A stretch of 64,000 bases of DNA, from NCBI GenBank assembly GCA_020205615.1, contig CM035168.1, positions 130,334,795 through 130,398,794 of the forward strand, written 5' to 3'. Of this stretch, positions 1 to 12,188 are shown piece by piece; the stretch's first letter is position 1, and each line of letters begins with the position of its first letter. Made by a program: the position numbers and the translations under genes. The notes under the pieces were generated by a model. It was not told the origin of the DNA. It saw only the letters and a program-made list of their open reading frames with translations, and did no database searches. Origin of the DNA: Panax quinquefolius. Taxonomy: Eukaryota > Streptophyta > Magnoliopsida > Apiales > Araliaceae.

Positions 1-188
1 CATATGATAGGTGGTCGTTCTCCTTCCTTAACAACGGGTACTGGTGCTGACGTCTTTCCATCATTGTTGAATTTCCTCTTCTTAAAATGTCCATTCTTAT
101 TGTTTTGGCCATGATTACCACCAAAGTGGTTACCATTTCTGGCATGTTGATTCCCTTCACGCTTATTTTCACCGCTTCGATGACTGCT
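1..188 (-). pseudogene. gag fragment (C-terminal linker region)
   Basis: The minus strand is open for about 60 codons and encodes a basic, Asn/Gly/His-rich stretch with motifs such as GNHFGGNHGQNN and KEGERPPI. This is the linker just before the zinc knuckles of chromovirus Gag. The same region occurs on the plus strand at about 7200-7420 in the complete element. It is open to the window edge and looks less damaged than the other gag copies here. It is joined abruptly to LTR sequence near 190, so this copy cannot make a full Gag. Confidence 0.75.
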
Positions 189-427
189 AAATACATGGTA
201 CAGAAATAACTACAACTTTATTAATACATTTGTCGTGCAAAATACGACAACATAAATACTATGAGTTTAAATAAAATTATTGCCATCTAGACAATATCCA
301 CACGCAAATAAATCCCCATCATCATTATTGATACATTATATTACAAAAATGGTGAGGACTACTAAACAACTCTCTCTATAACCATCATTACATACCCCAG
401 GCTAAATACTTCGCTACATTCTCGCCT

Positions 428-1314
428 CTGAAAGAAAAAATGGAACAAAAAGAAAAAGGGTGAGCTCAACTAGCCTAGTAAAGAATATTATGACTAAGAT
501 AATATCTGACAAATTATCGTTAGTCTTCAACGAGGAAAAATCTAATAGAATACAATAGACAACCAGCTTTTAAATCAATCTTCATAATGAAATAATAATT
601 CATTAGAAGAGTTAAGTAGAGAATCTGAACTACTATCTTACGTATATGAATTCAAAAGTTCATCGTCGATATTTTATCCTGTAACATCAATCAATATATA
701 TCTGGAATCAAATATTCATCTTTGCACTACTGAGCCAAAGATATTCATCGATTAGTCATGTTCATCTAAACACTGTTCATCTTTACACTACGGGCCAAAG
801 ATATTAATCGATTAATCATGTTCATCTCAACACTGTTCATCTTTGCACTACTGGGCCAAAGATATTCATCAAGAAATCATTCATCTTTGCACTACAGTCA
901 AAGATATTGATAAATATCATCATTTAGGACCGAGGATGATGAAAAATATTTTAAAGGAAACGAATCCGGTGAAAACAAAAGAACAAATATTAAGGATTAG
1001 TATTTTAAACAATCCAAGTTCAAAAATACTTCATAAGTAATCGAGTGGAGTAAAATTCAAGAATGATCAAAACATGGATACAATCAAAGCTAGTATCCAC
1101 AATAGATATTTTAGGCGAAAAGGAAAATTTTCATTTTTCGATGAATAGTCTTAGTATTAAGTGAATAATTATCGTATCGTGAATAGTCTTGTATCGTGAA
1201 TAATAACTCCAACACCAAAAGTTCCAAATTTGATAAAAACTTGAGATCAATATTTCAAAGATAATGATATTGAAGAAATAATATCATTATGAAAAAAAAA
1301 TAATATCCACTTAC
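428..1314 (-). other. Putative LTR leader intron (GT-AG), family 1
   Basis: On the minus strand a donor TTCAAG|GTAAGT lies at 1315/1314, about 180 bp downstream of the TATA box. A pyrimidine-rich tract ending CTTTCAG|AGGCGAG gives an acceptor at 428. The same pair of sites, at comparable positions, is seen in the other LTRs here. Splicing is inferred, not shown. Confidence 0.45.
715..905 (-). repeat. Tandem hairpin-unit array in family-1 LTR
   Basis: About four copies of a 40-60 bp unit. Each carries the inverted pair CAAAGAT / ATCTTTG separated by about a dozen bases, so each unit can fold as a short hairpin. The same unit recurs in every family-1 and family-3 LTR of the window. It lies between the putative leader splice donor (1314) and acceptor (428) of this LTR. 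Confidence 0.75.
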
Positions 1315-2812
1315 CTTGAAAGATCGATCTTACAAATTTGAAACACCTGGATATAAAGCTATAACTTAAACTTGCATCAGTATAGCAATACTCAAAGTAT
1401 ACTCAAAATACTCACAAGAATAATACGCTCGATAATATAGAAGAGAAAACTTGAGTTTACGGTGTGATTTTCAATTCTAACCTAAGCACCATATTTATAG
1501 AAAAATCTTTAGAACACCAAAACGAAAATTTAATATAATATTATTATTATTATTTGTTAAAATTCTATCGCCCACTTTTGGAGATCTGATTTCAGCAATC
1601 AATAACACATGCTAGACCCACTTAACACACCAAAACGTTTTTCTTGAAAAAATAATTAAAACTTCCAAAATTAATTATTTGAACTTGAACTTTAATAATT
1701 CATAATAAATAGCCCTTTTGTCAAAAAATTCGAATCTCGCGACTTTTTATAGGAAATTCAATTCTCTACAACTTTTCAGAAGAAATTTTTTCCAAATTCT
1801 AAACAAAATTGACCGAAATCCACAAACGAGGCGATTTTACATTTATAATCAAATTTCGATCGATAATTGTGTCCCACCAACACACAAAATATGTATTAAA
1901 CATTTAATGCCACAAAAATACTCTTCCTCCTCATATACTCATATATCCCACATTCATTATAAAAATATCACAGTTAATATATTATTAAAATAATATATTT
2001 AAATGAATTATTTTATCGAGAAAAGATAAAATATTAATTTTCAACAATTATCATTTTAAAAATTTTCTCCATCTATATCCACATAAAATCAATATTTTCC
2101 TCATCATATAAATCAATAATATTACAAAATCAACTTTATCTTTGGCAACGGTAGTTCCGGAAGAGAGGCTTTCGAATAAGAATTTCTTCTTACTTGACGC
2201 CAAGATTAGGTGACCAAACCTCTCCTTGATGTAATTTTCTAGACATTGCCAATAATGTTATCTAATAATATTATTAGGATAATATGAATTATTGCTTCGA
2301 TAATAAAAAATACGTGTAATGACAATTATTGAAACAACAAAGAATATAAAATATCAACTCATCAATTATTAAATCAATAAAATCTTTGAATAGTAATTCT
2401 TTGTAACCATTATTGAGTAGTGACTTCTTTACGTAAGAATCAATAATTGGTGCAATACTGCGTCTTATGTGTTTTAACCAATTTAGTATTTTAACAGTAT
2501 TAACGGTAACAATTACGCCGTTATTTTTAAACAACTTATATTTGTCGTTTTCTTCATCCAATCGTTTTCCATTATGGGGCCCACAAAAATCTGTGCTGAT
2601 ACCGTAAATGCGAATATTCCTCGACAATGAAGAATATTCCACGACCAAACGAATATTCCCGACAATAATGAATATTTTATAACCACTTGCTTATTCGAAA
2701 TATTTGCGTATTTTACCCATAACTATCCACGTTAATCAAATCAACCCTTCTTATTTCAAAATAATAAATAGAGGAAAATAAATTTTATTTATTAATAATT
2801 TGGGGTCTTACA

Positions 2813-3503
2813 ATTACAATCAATAATCCTCAGTCATAATCATACCAAGTCCATCTATGCACTTTCTAGGGCCACATATATGACTTTCAAAAAAATATAA
2901 ACATGAGGATGATGACAATGATATAAGAATTGATAAAAACAAGTTCACGAATTAATTTATTCAGGGACTAATAACGTCCAAATTGTCGACATGATACTAC
3001 TTTGTAGAGTAAAATTCAAGAATGCTTTCGGAAGAATATTTTCATGAAAGATCTTTGGATGAAGCCTTGAATATCGAGGATATTCCACTAATTTCATGGA
3101 GTATAGAAGTCAAAACATTAACCAACCGAGTATAATAAATAATAGAATAACAAAGAAATCACCGTAAATGCGGTACTTCCCATGCAGACAGGTTATTCAA
3201 TGTAATAATAATAATAACGGAACGGGTTAGGTAAAATTCACACCGAAATAGGATGTTCTAACGAGAATAATAAGTGCGAAATAATAAATAATGGAACCGA
3301 ATCCCATTATAAAACACACGACGGGATATTCCGGCGAAATAATAAAAGGCGGAATAATAAATAATGGAACCAGTCCGGGTGTAAAACACACACAGCGGGG
3401 ATATTAAACGAGAATAATAAAGATGAATAATAAATAATGGAACCAGGTCCGGTGTAAAACACATAGACAGGATATTCTAACAGAATAATAATGACAGAAT
3501 AAT
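2813..3503 (-). repeat. Family-2 LTR fragment (left piece)
   Basis: Minus-strand family-2 LTR sequence, matching 20330-20950 of the copy at 19637-22032. It holds a tandem array (about 3240-3500) of roughly 75-bp units with recurring ggaatattc, aacgagaataataa and ggaaccNgtcc segments. The short open frames at 3258-3516 are products of this array and not genes. The LTR is interrupted on the left by the truncated family-1 element and on the right by the complete one. It resumes after the target duplication at 17618-17622. Confidence 0.8.
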
Positions 3504-4840
3504 TGTAAGACCCCAACTTATTAATGAAATTTAATTTTCTCTATTTATTATTTTGAAATAGTAAGGGTTGATTTGATTAATGTGGATAGTTAAGGGTAAA
3601 ATACGCAAATACTTCAAAAATAGCAGTGGTTATAAAATATTCATTGTTGTCGGGAATATTAGTTTGGTCGTGGAATATTAAATCTTTGTTGTGGAATATT
3701 CGTATGACAATAGCGCTGACCGTGTATGGGCCTCATGTGAGCGATTGGATGAAAAAAAGCGACAAATATAAGTTGTTTAAAAATAACAAATAGTTATTCA
3801 AGATTATCTTGTTAAAAATACTCTTGGTGGTTAAAACACAAGAAGCACACTCGGTATTGCACCAATTATTGATTCTTACGTGAAGAAGCACTTTACTCAA
3901 TAATGGTTACGATAATTCTTTATTGGATATTTTATTGATTTAATAATTGCTTTGCGTTGATATTTTATATTGATGTTGTTTGATAATTGTCATTACACGT
4001 ATTTTCATTATCGAAGCAATAATTCATATTATCTCAATAATAATATTATTAGATAACATTATTGGCAATGTCTAGAAAGTTACATCTAAGGAGAGGTTTG
4101 GTCACCTAATCAATTCTTGCCGCCAAGAAGGAGAAATTCTTATTGAAAGCCCCTCTTTCACCTGAACCTACGGTTGTCGATATTGTGATTACGTAATATT
4201 ATTTGTGAATAATTAATTATTGATTCATATGATGAGGAAAAATATTGATTTTATGTGAATATAGATGGAGAAAATTTTTAATGTGACAATTGTTGAAAAT
4301 TGAAATTTTATCTTTTTACGATAAAATAATTCATTTAAATATATTATTATATTTTAATAATATAATAATGGTGATATTTTTACAACGAATGTGGGATATA
4401 TGAGTATCTGAGGAGGAAGAGTATTTTTGTTGCAATAAATATTTAAAACATGTTAAACATGTCGGTTGGACCCCATTTATTATTGAAATTTGATTATAGC
4501 ACATAAAAATCGTCTGGTTTGTGGATTTGGTCAATTTCTATTTGGAATTCGAAAACTTTCTTCGCAAAGTTGTAGAAATTGAATTTCCTATAAATACTCA
4601 CGAGATTCAAATTTTCGATGAAAGGGCTATTTATTATGAATTATTAAAGTTCAAAACTCAAAAATAATTGGTTTTTTGGAAGTTTAAAATATTTAAAATT
4701 AGAAAAACGTTTTTTCTTACTTTTCTAGAATGTGGCATGTGTTTGATGGCTGAAATCAGATTCTAGGCATGCGTAGGGAAATTTATATAATTATATTATT
4801 AATTTATTAAATTTTCTACTTTTGGTGTTCTAAGCAATTT

Positions 4841-4850
4841 CTATAAATAG
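4841..4850 (+). promoter_or_regulatory. LTR TATA box
   Basis: CTATAAATAG followed by GGTCTTGGGTTAG. It has counterparts in every other LTR here: 1491-1500 minus, 9362-9371, 16260-16269 and 45356-45365. A TATA box here would put transcription start near 4880, so roughly the first half of the LTR is U3 and the second half is R plus U5. Confidence 0.65.
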
Positions 4851-5019
4851 GGTCTTGGGTTAGAATTGAAAATCACACCGTAAACTGAAGTTTTCTCTTT
4901 CTATATTATCGGCGTATTCTTGTGAGTATTTTGAGTATACTTTGAGTATTGTTAGATGGTGCAAGTTCCTTCAAGACTATATCCTAGATTCCAAATTAGA
5001 AGTATCTTAATCTTTCGAG

Positions 5020-5981
5020 GTAAGGATGTTATTTTCTTCTCAAATGATATTATTTCTTCAATATCATTATCTTTGAAATATTAGTTGAAACTTTTTATCA
5101 AATTTGGAACTTTTTCATGTCGGGATTACTATTCATGAAGTTCTTATTCATGAGTTCTTATTCATGAGTTCTTATTCACGAGTTCTTATTCATGAGTTTC
5201 TTATTCACGAGTTCTTATTCACGAGTACTATTCATGAAGCGTGAAGATGTTTTTTTGGGAAATTTCTATCTTTTGGTGTCGAATTACTTATTCACGTATA
5301 CGGCCTTTATTCAATCGAAAAATAAAATTTCTTCTTTTTGTCCAAAATATCTATTCGGATACCGAAACTTTTATTGTATCCATGTTTTGATCATTCTTGA
5401 ATTTTACACCACTATGATTATTTTTGAGGTATTTTTGAACATGGATAAAACAAAGTCACGAATCCTTAATCCTTAATCCTTGTCATTTTGTTTCAATTGG
5501 ATTCGCTTTTTAAAAATATTTTTCATCATCCTCGGTCTTAAATGATGATATTATTGAATATCTTTGGCCAGTAGTGCAAAGATGAATGATTTCTGAAGAA
5601 TATCTTTGGGTAGTAGAAGTGCAAGATGAGCAGTGTTTAGATGAACATGACTAATCGATGAATATCTTTGGCCCAGAAAGTGCAAAGATGAATATTTGAT
5701 TCGGATGTATATTGATTGATGTTACGGGGATAAAAGATAGACGATGAACTTTTAAATTCATACATAGAAGATAGTAGTTTGCATTCTCTACTTAACTCTT
5801 CTAATGAATTATTATTTCATTGCGAATATTAATTTAAAATTTGTTGTCTATTGTGATTCTATTAGATTTTTCCTGTTGAAGACTAACTGATAATTTGTTG
5901 TATATTATCTTAGTCATAATATTCTTTCTTGGGGCTAGTTGAGCTCACCCTTTTCCTTTTTGTTCCATTTTTCTTCTCAAG
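5020..5981 (+). other. Putative LTR leader intron (GT-AG)
   Basis: The donor is TTTCGAG|GTAAGG at 5019/5020. The acceptor is a tract of about 35 pyrimidine-rich bases ending TTCTTCTCAAG near 5981. A branch-point-like CTAAC lies upstream in the motif GACTAAC at about 5882-5887. Equivalent sites in the 3' LTR are GT 16437 and AG 17360. Not experimentally supported. Confidence 0.45.
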
Positions 5982-6244
5982 AGGCGAGAAATATAAGCGA
6001 GTAATGCAGTGGGGTATGGAATGAAGGTTTTAGAAAGAATTGTTTAGTATTCCTCACCATTTTGTAAAATAATGTATCAATAAATGTGATGAGGATTTAT
6101 TTGAGTATAGATATTATACATAAGATAATATTTGTATTCAAACTCACGGTTTTTCAATTGTAATAATAAAGTTGTAGTTGTTTACGCACCATGTATTGAC
6201 AACTTCGAAATAGGTGATGTATACCTATTTTGGGGGCGTCACGG

Positions 6245-6258
6245 TTGGTATCGAGCTT
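6245..6258 (+). other. Primer-binding site (initiator-Met tRNA type)
   Basis: TTGGTATCGAGC three bases after the LTR end. It resembles the usual plant PBS TGGTATCAGAGC but lacks one A inside the CAG. The same one-base difference appears in the family-2 element at about 19625-19636 on the minus strand, so it is either a shared variant or a recurrent error at that CAG. Confidence 0.7.
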
Positions 6259-6539
6259 AGGGATATGATCTCCATGGAGATCGGGGAATAGAACTAGGGG
6301 AGAGAGATTTAATAAATCCTTCACTAGTGTGTCCTACCTAAGCTTATTTTTTTAGTTGGTCGATATATAAGGATATTATGTGATATATTGATTTCCTTAA
6401 TTAACCCTTATTTTATGGCGATATTTGAGAATGTCGTGAGAATATTAACAATGGAAATGAGGCCGTGGAGACGCACGTATACTCACCAAAGAGGAGAAGC
6501 GTCTGCAACAGTCGGCAATGTTCCTCCCATGAACAACAC

Positions 6540-7590
6540 CACTGAAGCGAGATGATGAACGAAGGGATGTTTAGAAGCTTTTGCGATTCATGCAAAATCG
6601 AGCGGAGGAGACTCGTGTTCAAAATACAAGAGAAAATGATAGCAATTCACGGGTTGTCACACAAAGCGATTCGAAGAGTTGGGACCACGAATTTAAAGGA
6701 AAGCCAGATTCGATCATGCGGCGGAAACATGGGTCAAGTAAATTACCAAGATATTCGATGTCTTGGGATGCACTGAAGAACGAAGGTTCCATTCGCCACC
6801 TTTATGTTAAAATTGGCGAAGCGGATCTCATCGGTGGGAGTATGTGAAGGCGTACCCGTCCAAATACGCTCAAAGTGTCTTGGGAGACATTTGAAAATTA
6901 TTTAATGACAAATACTTTCACGAAAGTGTTAAATCGTATGAAGGAAGTGGAGTTCATCAGATTAGAACAAAACAACACGGCGGTGTCTCGATGCGAGGCA
7001 AAGTTTGCGAGTTATCCGAGTTTTGCACCTCATTTGGTGGAGAATGAGGAACGTATGACGCGGATGTTTCTTAGAGGTTTGAAACCCGATACGTCGATAT
7101 CTCATTTCTCATAAATTTTCTCTTTATTCGAGATGTTGTAAGCAGAGGCTCAATTATTAGGCGAGATAACGAGTACGGTCAACCGAGGGACCATAACCGA
7201 GGATCGTACGGAGATAGCGATCAGCGAATAATGATAACCACGGAGAAAGAAACAGACGGACAAAAATGGTAACCACTCTGAAGTGGTAATCATGGCCGTG
7301 AAAATAGAAAAAGCGAGTCGGAAAGATTTTAAAAGAGGAGATTTAACAACGACCATGTGAAGACAGCGGTCTTGGCGAAAGCGGTTCTAAGGGAGGAGAA
7401 ACGACCACCGGTCATATCTACAAAATGGGGAAAAGAGGGACATATCGAAACCGCGCCCAACAGATTCAAGGTATGCTATAATTGTGGAAAGGAAGGACAT
7501 ATCGCTCGAGATTATGCGATGGCGAAACCTAGTTCAATGAGGACGGTGACTCAAAAGATGTCCCGAGAAAAAGTCAAAGTCAGCGATTAG
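6540..7590 (+). pseudogene. gag of the complete family-1 element, frameshifted
   Basis: Gag is recognisable in several frames: a capsid stretch (6875-7114) with EVEFIRLEQNN and SRCEAKFA motifs, a basic Asn/Arg linker (about 7150-7350), and at 7357-7590 two zinc knuckles. The first has lost its Cys residues (KWGKEGH where CxxCGKxGH is expected). The second reads CYNCGKEGHIARDY, with Tyr in place of the last Cys. Gag would package element RNA and form the particle. It is split over at least three frames, so this copy makes no intact Gag as read. Some frameshifts may be sequence errors. Confidence 0.8.
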
Positions 7591-7610
7591 GGAAGAAGCG
7601 TTTGTTGTGA

Positions 7611-8241
7611 TGGTCATAATCGAGAACCCAAACGAGGTGATCACGGGTAAGCTATTTATAAATTCTTGCGAAGTTTATACCTTACTTGAATCTAGGTCTT
7701 ACCCATTCATTTATCTCTCTGCGTGTGCTCAACGTTTAAACTTGACTCGGAGAAATTAGACTTTGAACTATCTGTGGAAACTCTGTTAGGAGAAACTTTC
7801 ATCACATTCAACTTTGTTTATAAATCTTGTTTGATTGAAGTTGGCACCATCACCTTACATTGACCTTATCTCTTTAAAGATACTTGCTTTTGATGTGATT
7901 TTAGGGATTGATTGGCTAACTACTCATCATACCAAAATTGATTGTTTTTAAATGGGTTGTTAGTTTTCATATTCCTAACCAACTTGACTTGCATTATGCA
8001 ATTCAAGCAACTAAACCATTAAAATCAATCAACGTCAAATCTAATCATAAAGCTATTCGTTTATTGAAAAGCGGATGTCAAGCTTTCTTAGCCCATGTTA
8101 TGGATTTGAATAAAGACACGTCAAATTTGAATAATATTCACATTGTTATTGACTTTCCCGACGTATTTCAGAAGAACTTCCCTAGGTTTCTACCCCGAAC
8201 GTGAAGTTGAATTCTTTATTGATCTTGAACACAGTACAAAA
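7611..8241 (+). pseudogene. pol N-terminal part: protease and start of RT, frameshifted
   Basis: Downstream of gag the translated frames give a retropepsin-like region (about 7640-7920, with LGIDWL-type sequence near 7900) and the protease-RT linker (8040-8241), with VIDFPDVFQKNFP followed by LPRT. This is the typical PDVFPE-LPGLPP junction of gypsy elements. The frame is broken several times. The coding line stops at 8241, where a solo LTR is inserted, and resumes at 12189. Confidence 0.7.
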
Positions 8242-9528
8242 TGTAAGACCGAATTTTATGAAATAAAAGTATTCAATTTTTTAAATTATTATTCATGAGT
8301 TACTTATTCACGAAGTTCTTATTCACGAGTTCTTATTCATGAGTTCTTATTCACGAGATTCTTATTCACGAGTACTATTCATGAAGCATGATAATTTTTT
8401 TTTAAGTAGGCATTACTCGATAATTGTTACGATAATTCTTTGTTCAATATTTTATTTTATTGATTCAATAATTGCTACGTTGATATTTTATATTATTATT
8501 GTTTCAATAATTGTCACTGACAAATATTTTCCATTATCGAACAATATTTCATATTATCTCGAATAATATTATTGGATAAAATTATTGGCAATGCCTAGAA
8601 AGTTCTTGTCAAGGAGAGGTTTGGTCACCTAATTGCGCGCCAGTAAGGAGAAATTCTTATTGGAAAGCCCCCTCTTTCCTGGGAACTGCCTAGTTGTTAA
8701 TATTGTGATTATGTAATATTATTTGTGAATAATTAATTATTGATTTTTATGATGAGAAAAATATTTATTTTATGTGGATATAGATGGAGAAAATTTTTAA
8801 AGTGACAATTGTTGAAAATTAATATTTTATCTTTTTCCTCGATAAAATAATTCATTTAAATATATTATTTTAATAATATAATAATGGTGATATTTTTACA
8901 ATGAATGTGGAATATATGAGTATATGAGGAGGAAGAATATTTTTATTACAATAAATGTTTAAAACATGTTAAACATGTCGGTGGGACCCCATTTCTTGGT
9001 GAAATTTGATTATAGTACATAAAATCGTCTGTTTGTGGATTTGGTCAATTTACATTTGGAATTTGGAAAAACTTTCTTCTAGCAAAGTTGTAGAAATTGA
9101 ATTTCCTATAAAAACTCGTGAAATTCAAATTTTTTTGATAAAAGGGCTATTTATTATGAATTATTGAAGTTACGAAGCTCAAATAATTGATTTTGGAAGT
9201 TTAAAATAATTTAAATAACAAAAACGTTTTTGTGCAAGTCTTGTGAGGTGGGCTGTTTGTTGGCTGAGGTTTTGAAGCAAAATAAGTGTGCTTTGGAATA
9301 AAAATAATATATATTAATATTTTATTAAATTTTACTACGCTTTGGTGTTACAAGTATTTTCCTATAAATAGGGTCTTGGGTTAGAATTGAAAAACACACG
9401 AAAAACTAAAGTTTTCTCTCTCTATTATCGAAGCGTATTCTTGTGAGTATTTTGAGTATACTTTGAGTATTGCTATATGGTGCAAGTTAGTTTCAAATAT
9501 TATTCCAAATGTCTTCTTCTTTTTTGAG

Positions 9529-11442
9529 GTAAGGGATAGTAAGGGATTTTAAGGGTTTTTATGTTTTTAGTTTCGAAATTTTTCTGGACCTTCAAAAATT
9601 CTGAAAAAATTTGAAATGATGTTTTGATGAGTTTTGTAGAGTGTGTCCAAAAACGGCGATTTTTGGATGTATAGATTAGGAGTTATGGATTTTATGAGAA
9701 AAGACTATTTTAAAAGTAACTATTTATAACTCCTTGTGATTAACTCCAAAATTGATGAAATTTTTATTGGGAGTACATCTATATAATATCAGTATACCGT
9801 GTAAATTTTAGAATTTTTGGATAAAAGTATAATTTATGATAAATGTTTAAATATTCGGTGATTTTGGCCATATGAAAAATAGTAATTGAATTTTTAAAAT
9901 TTAGAGAAAATATATATTCAATATGGGACTATGTTATGCTAAATCCCAGAAAAAGAAATATTTTTGGAACTGATTTGGTATTTTTCATGAAAATATTCTA
10001 GTTATGAGTAAATGAATTAAATATGTTATGTGAAGTAAGAAAATTGGAAAATATGATTTATTGGCTTGAGAATCATATATGAGATATATGCAGATTTTTT
10101 GATGAGGGTTTTGGTTATTGGTGATGAAATCTTATGAGTTTGGCATTTTATGATGATTAAATGCATTAATTAGTAAAGTGTAAACAATTTAATTAAATTG
10201 TTTATAAGTTTTAGAAATGATTAAAATATTATTGTAATATTAATAATATTAGATTATGAGATTTTTAAGTGATTTATAACATTTGGATTAAGGTGTTATA
10301 AATATGGATATGAATTTTATTATGAAACTTTATCTTTTAGGTAATAGAGATTACTTATGCACGTATACGGTCTTATGTCACGAATCACGAAGTCTTATTC
10401 ACGACAAAATTGGTTTCTTCTCTCCGACCAAATTATCGTTGATTTATGAATCTTAATCTTGAAATTAAAACCATGTTTTGATTATATTGTTTTTATATAA
10501 CATTCTTATAACCCTAATGATAATATTTCTCTTTGACTTGAGTGTAAAGATGGGTAGATTATTGGTATGATCGTGACTATAGATTCTCTTTGGCCGATGG
10601 TGCAAAAGTTGAATTGTTGGTTGGTATGATCATGACCATTGAATTTACAATTGAATATTTTAGCTTAAGTGCAAAGGTGAATTGATCAACATGGTTATAA
10701 TTATTGTTATATAACTTCGAAATGATTATGTATTTCTTTGATATATGAATATCTTTGGCTCGTTGTGCAAAGATGACTTGTTGATGAATATCTTTGCTTT
10801 GTCTTGAAAAGATGAATTATTGATGAATATCTTTTGCTCAGTAATGCAAAGATGACTGTTGTTGAATATCTTTAAATTTGTAGTGCAAAGATGAATTATT
10901 GATGAATATCTTTGGCTCGTAATGCTGAAGATGACTTTGTTGTTGAATATCTTTAGCTTTGTAGTGTAAAGATGAATCTGTTGATGAATATCTTTGGCCC
11001 GTGGTGCAAAGATGAATTTATTAATATGATTATGAGCAGGAACTGTGATTTGGTATAACCATGATATTTGATGTTTCGGTAAAGACGGGTGATGAAAATT
11101 ATCTTAAATCACGGATGAGAAGAGGAATTTAGAATCACAATTATGATTATAAGTTATGCATGTGATTGTGGGCGAAATTGTTGATTGATGTTACGAGGAT
11201 AAAACATTGTTGGTGGACTTTTAACATGGAGAAGATAATAGATTTTATAGGTCTATTTGACTCTTACAATGGATTGCTCATTCACATTGCAACTATGGTT
11301 AAAAAGTTTTATCATCTACCATATGTTCTAAATCTACGATTTATTCTTGATGAAGACTATTGATAATTTATTTATCTTTAGTCATAATATTCTTTCTTGA
11401 GCTAGTTGTCTTTACCCTTTTGTTTCACAATTCCTTTCGGAG
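9529..11442 (+). other. Putative LTR leader intron, family 3
   Basis: The donor TTGAG|GTAAGG is at 9529 and the acceptor CCTTTCGGAG at 11442, after a TTTACCCTTTTGTTTCAC tract. At 1.9 kb it is about twice the family-1 interval, because of the extra unmatched 800 bp. Splicing is inferred. Confidence 0.4.
10738..11022 (+). repeat. Seven-unit hairpin array in family-3 LTR
   Basis: About seven head-to-tail units of roughly 40 bp, each starting GAATATCTTTG and containing CAAAGATGA about 12 bases later. ATCTTTG and CAAAGAT are complementary, so each unit forms a 7-bp stem. The units alternate between two spacer types (GGCTCGT… and AGCTTTGTAGT…), which suggests dimer amplification. Confidence 0.85.
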
Positions 11443-12188
11443 TAATAAAAGTGTAGGCTTTGGGTTGGCCGGGGGGATAACAAGGAATAGAGCGGTGGTC
11501 TATAGTTGTTGAGGTTCTCCCTAAAGAGTATGGAAATAATTTTATTGAGGACTTTAGTGTGTTGTATTTTATACATCATTTAATCGTTATTTTGGTGAAT
11601 TAAATAGGGTGAAAGTGAACCCAACTTTGGAAGGTGTTTTTCCTGTCACTATCATACAAGATGTCTAATGACATACAAACTTCGTGTTATCATAAGACAT
11701 GGTTGTGCTTTCTTCCACTTCTTTGAGTATATTTACAAGCACTACCTATATAATCTTGGTGTTTGTTTGGAGTATAATACCCAATTAGAGACAATGGAGA
11801 TAATGATATGTCGAGAAGACTCACCATTGGGAAGAATATGATAGTAATCTTCTCGTTTTTCTTTGGGCTCTATTAGGTCAACCAAGGATAATTACGTGGC
11901 CATATGATATCTACCGTAACCTAAAAGCATGGCCTCCCATGTTCGAAGGTTTCCTTGAGCACTTCCCAAAGATTCTAATTTCTAAAACAATTTTTGACTA
12001 TACCTTTATGTAAGGTGTCATTGTGACGTACTCTGATTGGTATATATTTGTATCCAAACTCACAAAGATATGTGTTGTTGTATTTTGCACGACAATTGTT
12101 GTAATAAAGTTGTAGTTGTTTTTCGTACCATATATTTGGCGACTCGAATGGGTTGGATGGAATGGACCTATTTTGGGGCGTTACAAAA

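Larger units (their letters stand above)
1..2812 (-). mobile_element. Truncated Ty3/gypsy element (family 1), minus strand
   Basis: This is the 5' end of a family-1 LTR retrotransposon reading right to left. Its long terminal repeat runs from about 190 to 2812, where the reverse complement begins TGTAAGACCCC. Positions 1-190 encode part of Gag. The usual LTR end and primer-binding site are missing between LTR and gag, because the LTR sequence runs directly into gag near 190, so an internal deletion is present. The rest of the element lies left of the window. It is inserted in a family-2 LTR, whose sequence resumes at 2813. The LTR promoter TATA box reads CTATAAATAT on the minus strand at 1491-1500. 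Confidence 0.85.
3504..6241 (+). repeat. 5' LTR of the complete family-1 element
   Basis: 2,738 bp, TG...CA ends. It holds a TATA box (CTATAAATAG, 4841-4850), a donor-like site at 5020, a minisatellite of TATTCACGAGTTC-type units (about 5120-5240), an array of ATCTTTG...CAAAGAT hairpin units (about 5548-5700), and a pyrimidine tract with an AG acceptor near 5981. The conserved block at about 4060-4190 is shared with the other families. Confidence 0.92.
8242..12183 (+). mobile_element. Solo LTR of family 3 inside RT
   Basis: A 3.9-kb single LTR beginning TGTAAGACCG and ending GGGGCGTTA. It is flanked by the perfect 5-bp duplication CAAAA at 8237-8241 and 12184-12188. Removing the insert and one duplicate restores the RT reading line (…EHSTK then PISKTPYRMA). 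If the true end is CA, a 2-bp loss at the right junction must be assumed. Inside are a TATA box (9362-9371), a donor-like site GAG|GTAAGG (9529), about 800 bp of sequence with no match to family 1 (9540-10340), seven hairpin-array units (10738-11022) and a pyrimidine-rich acceptor (AG 11442). No PBS, gag or pol is present, as expected after LTR-LTR recombination. Confidence 0.88.

Noticed and set aside
3258..3516. Overlapping open frames with repeated Tyr/Phe-rich motifs, also at 20660-21068 and 21964-22341
   Set aside because: Products of the family-2 LTR tandem array, not genes.
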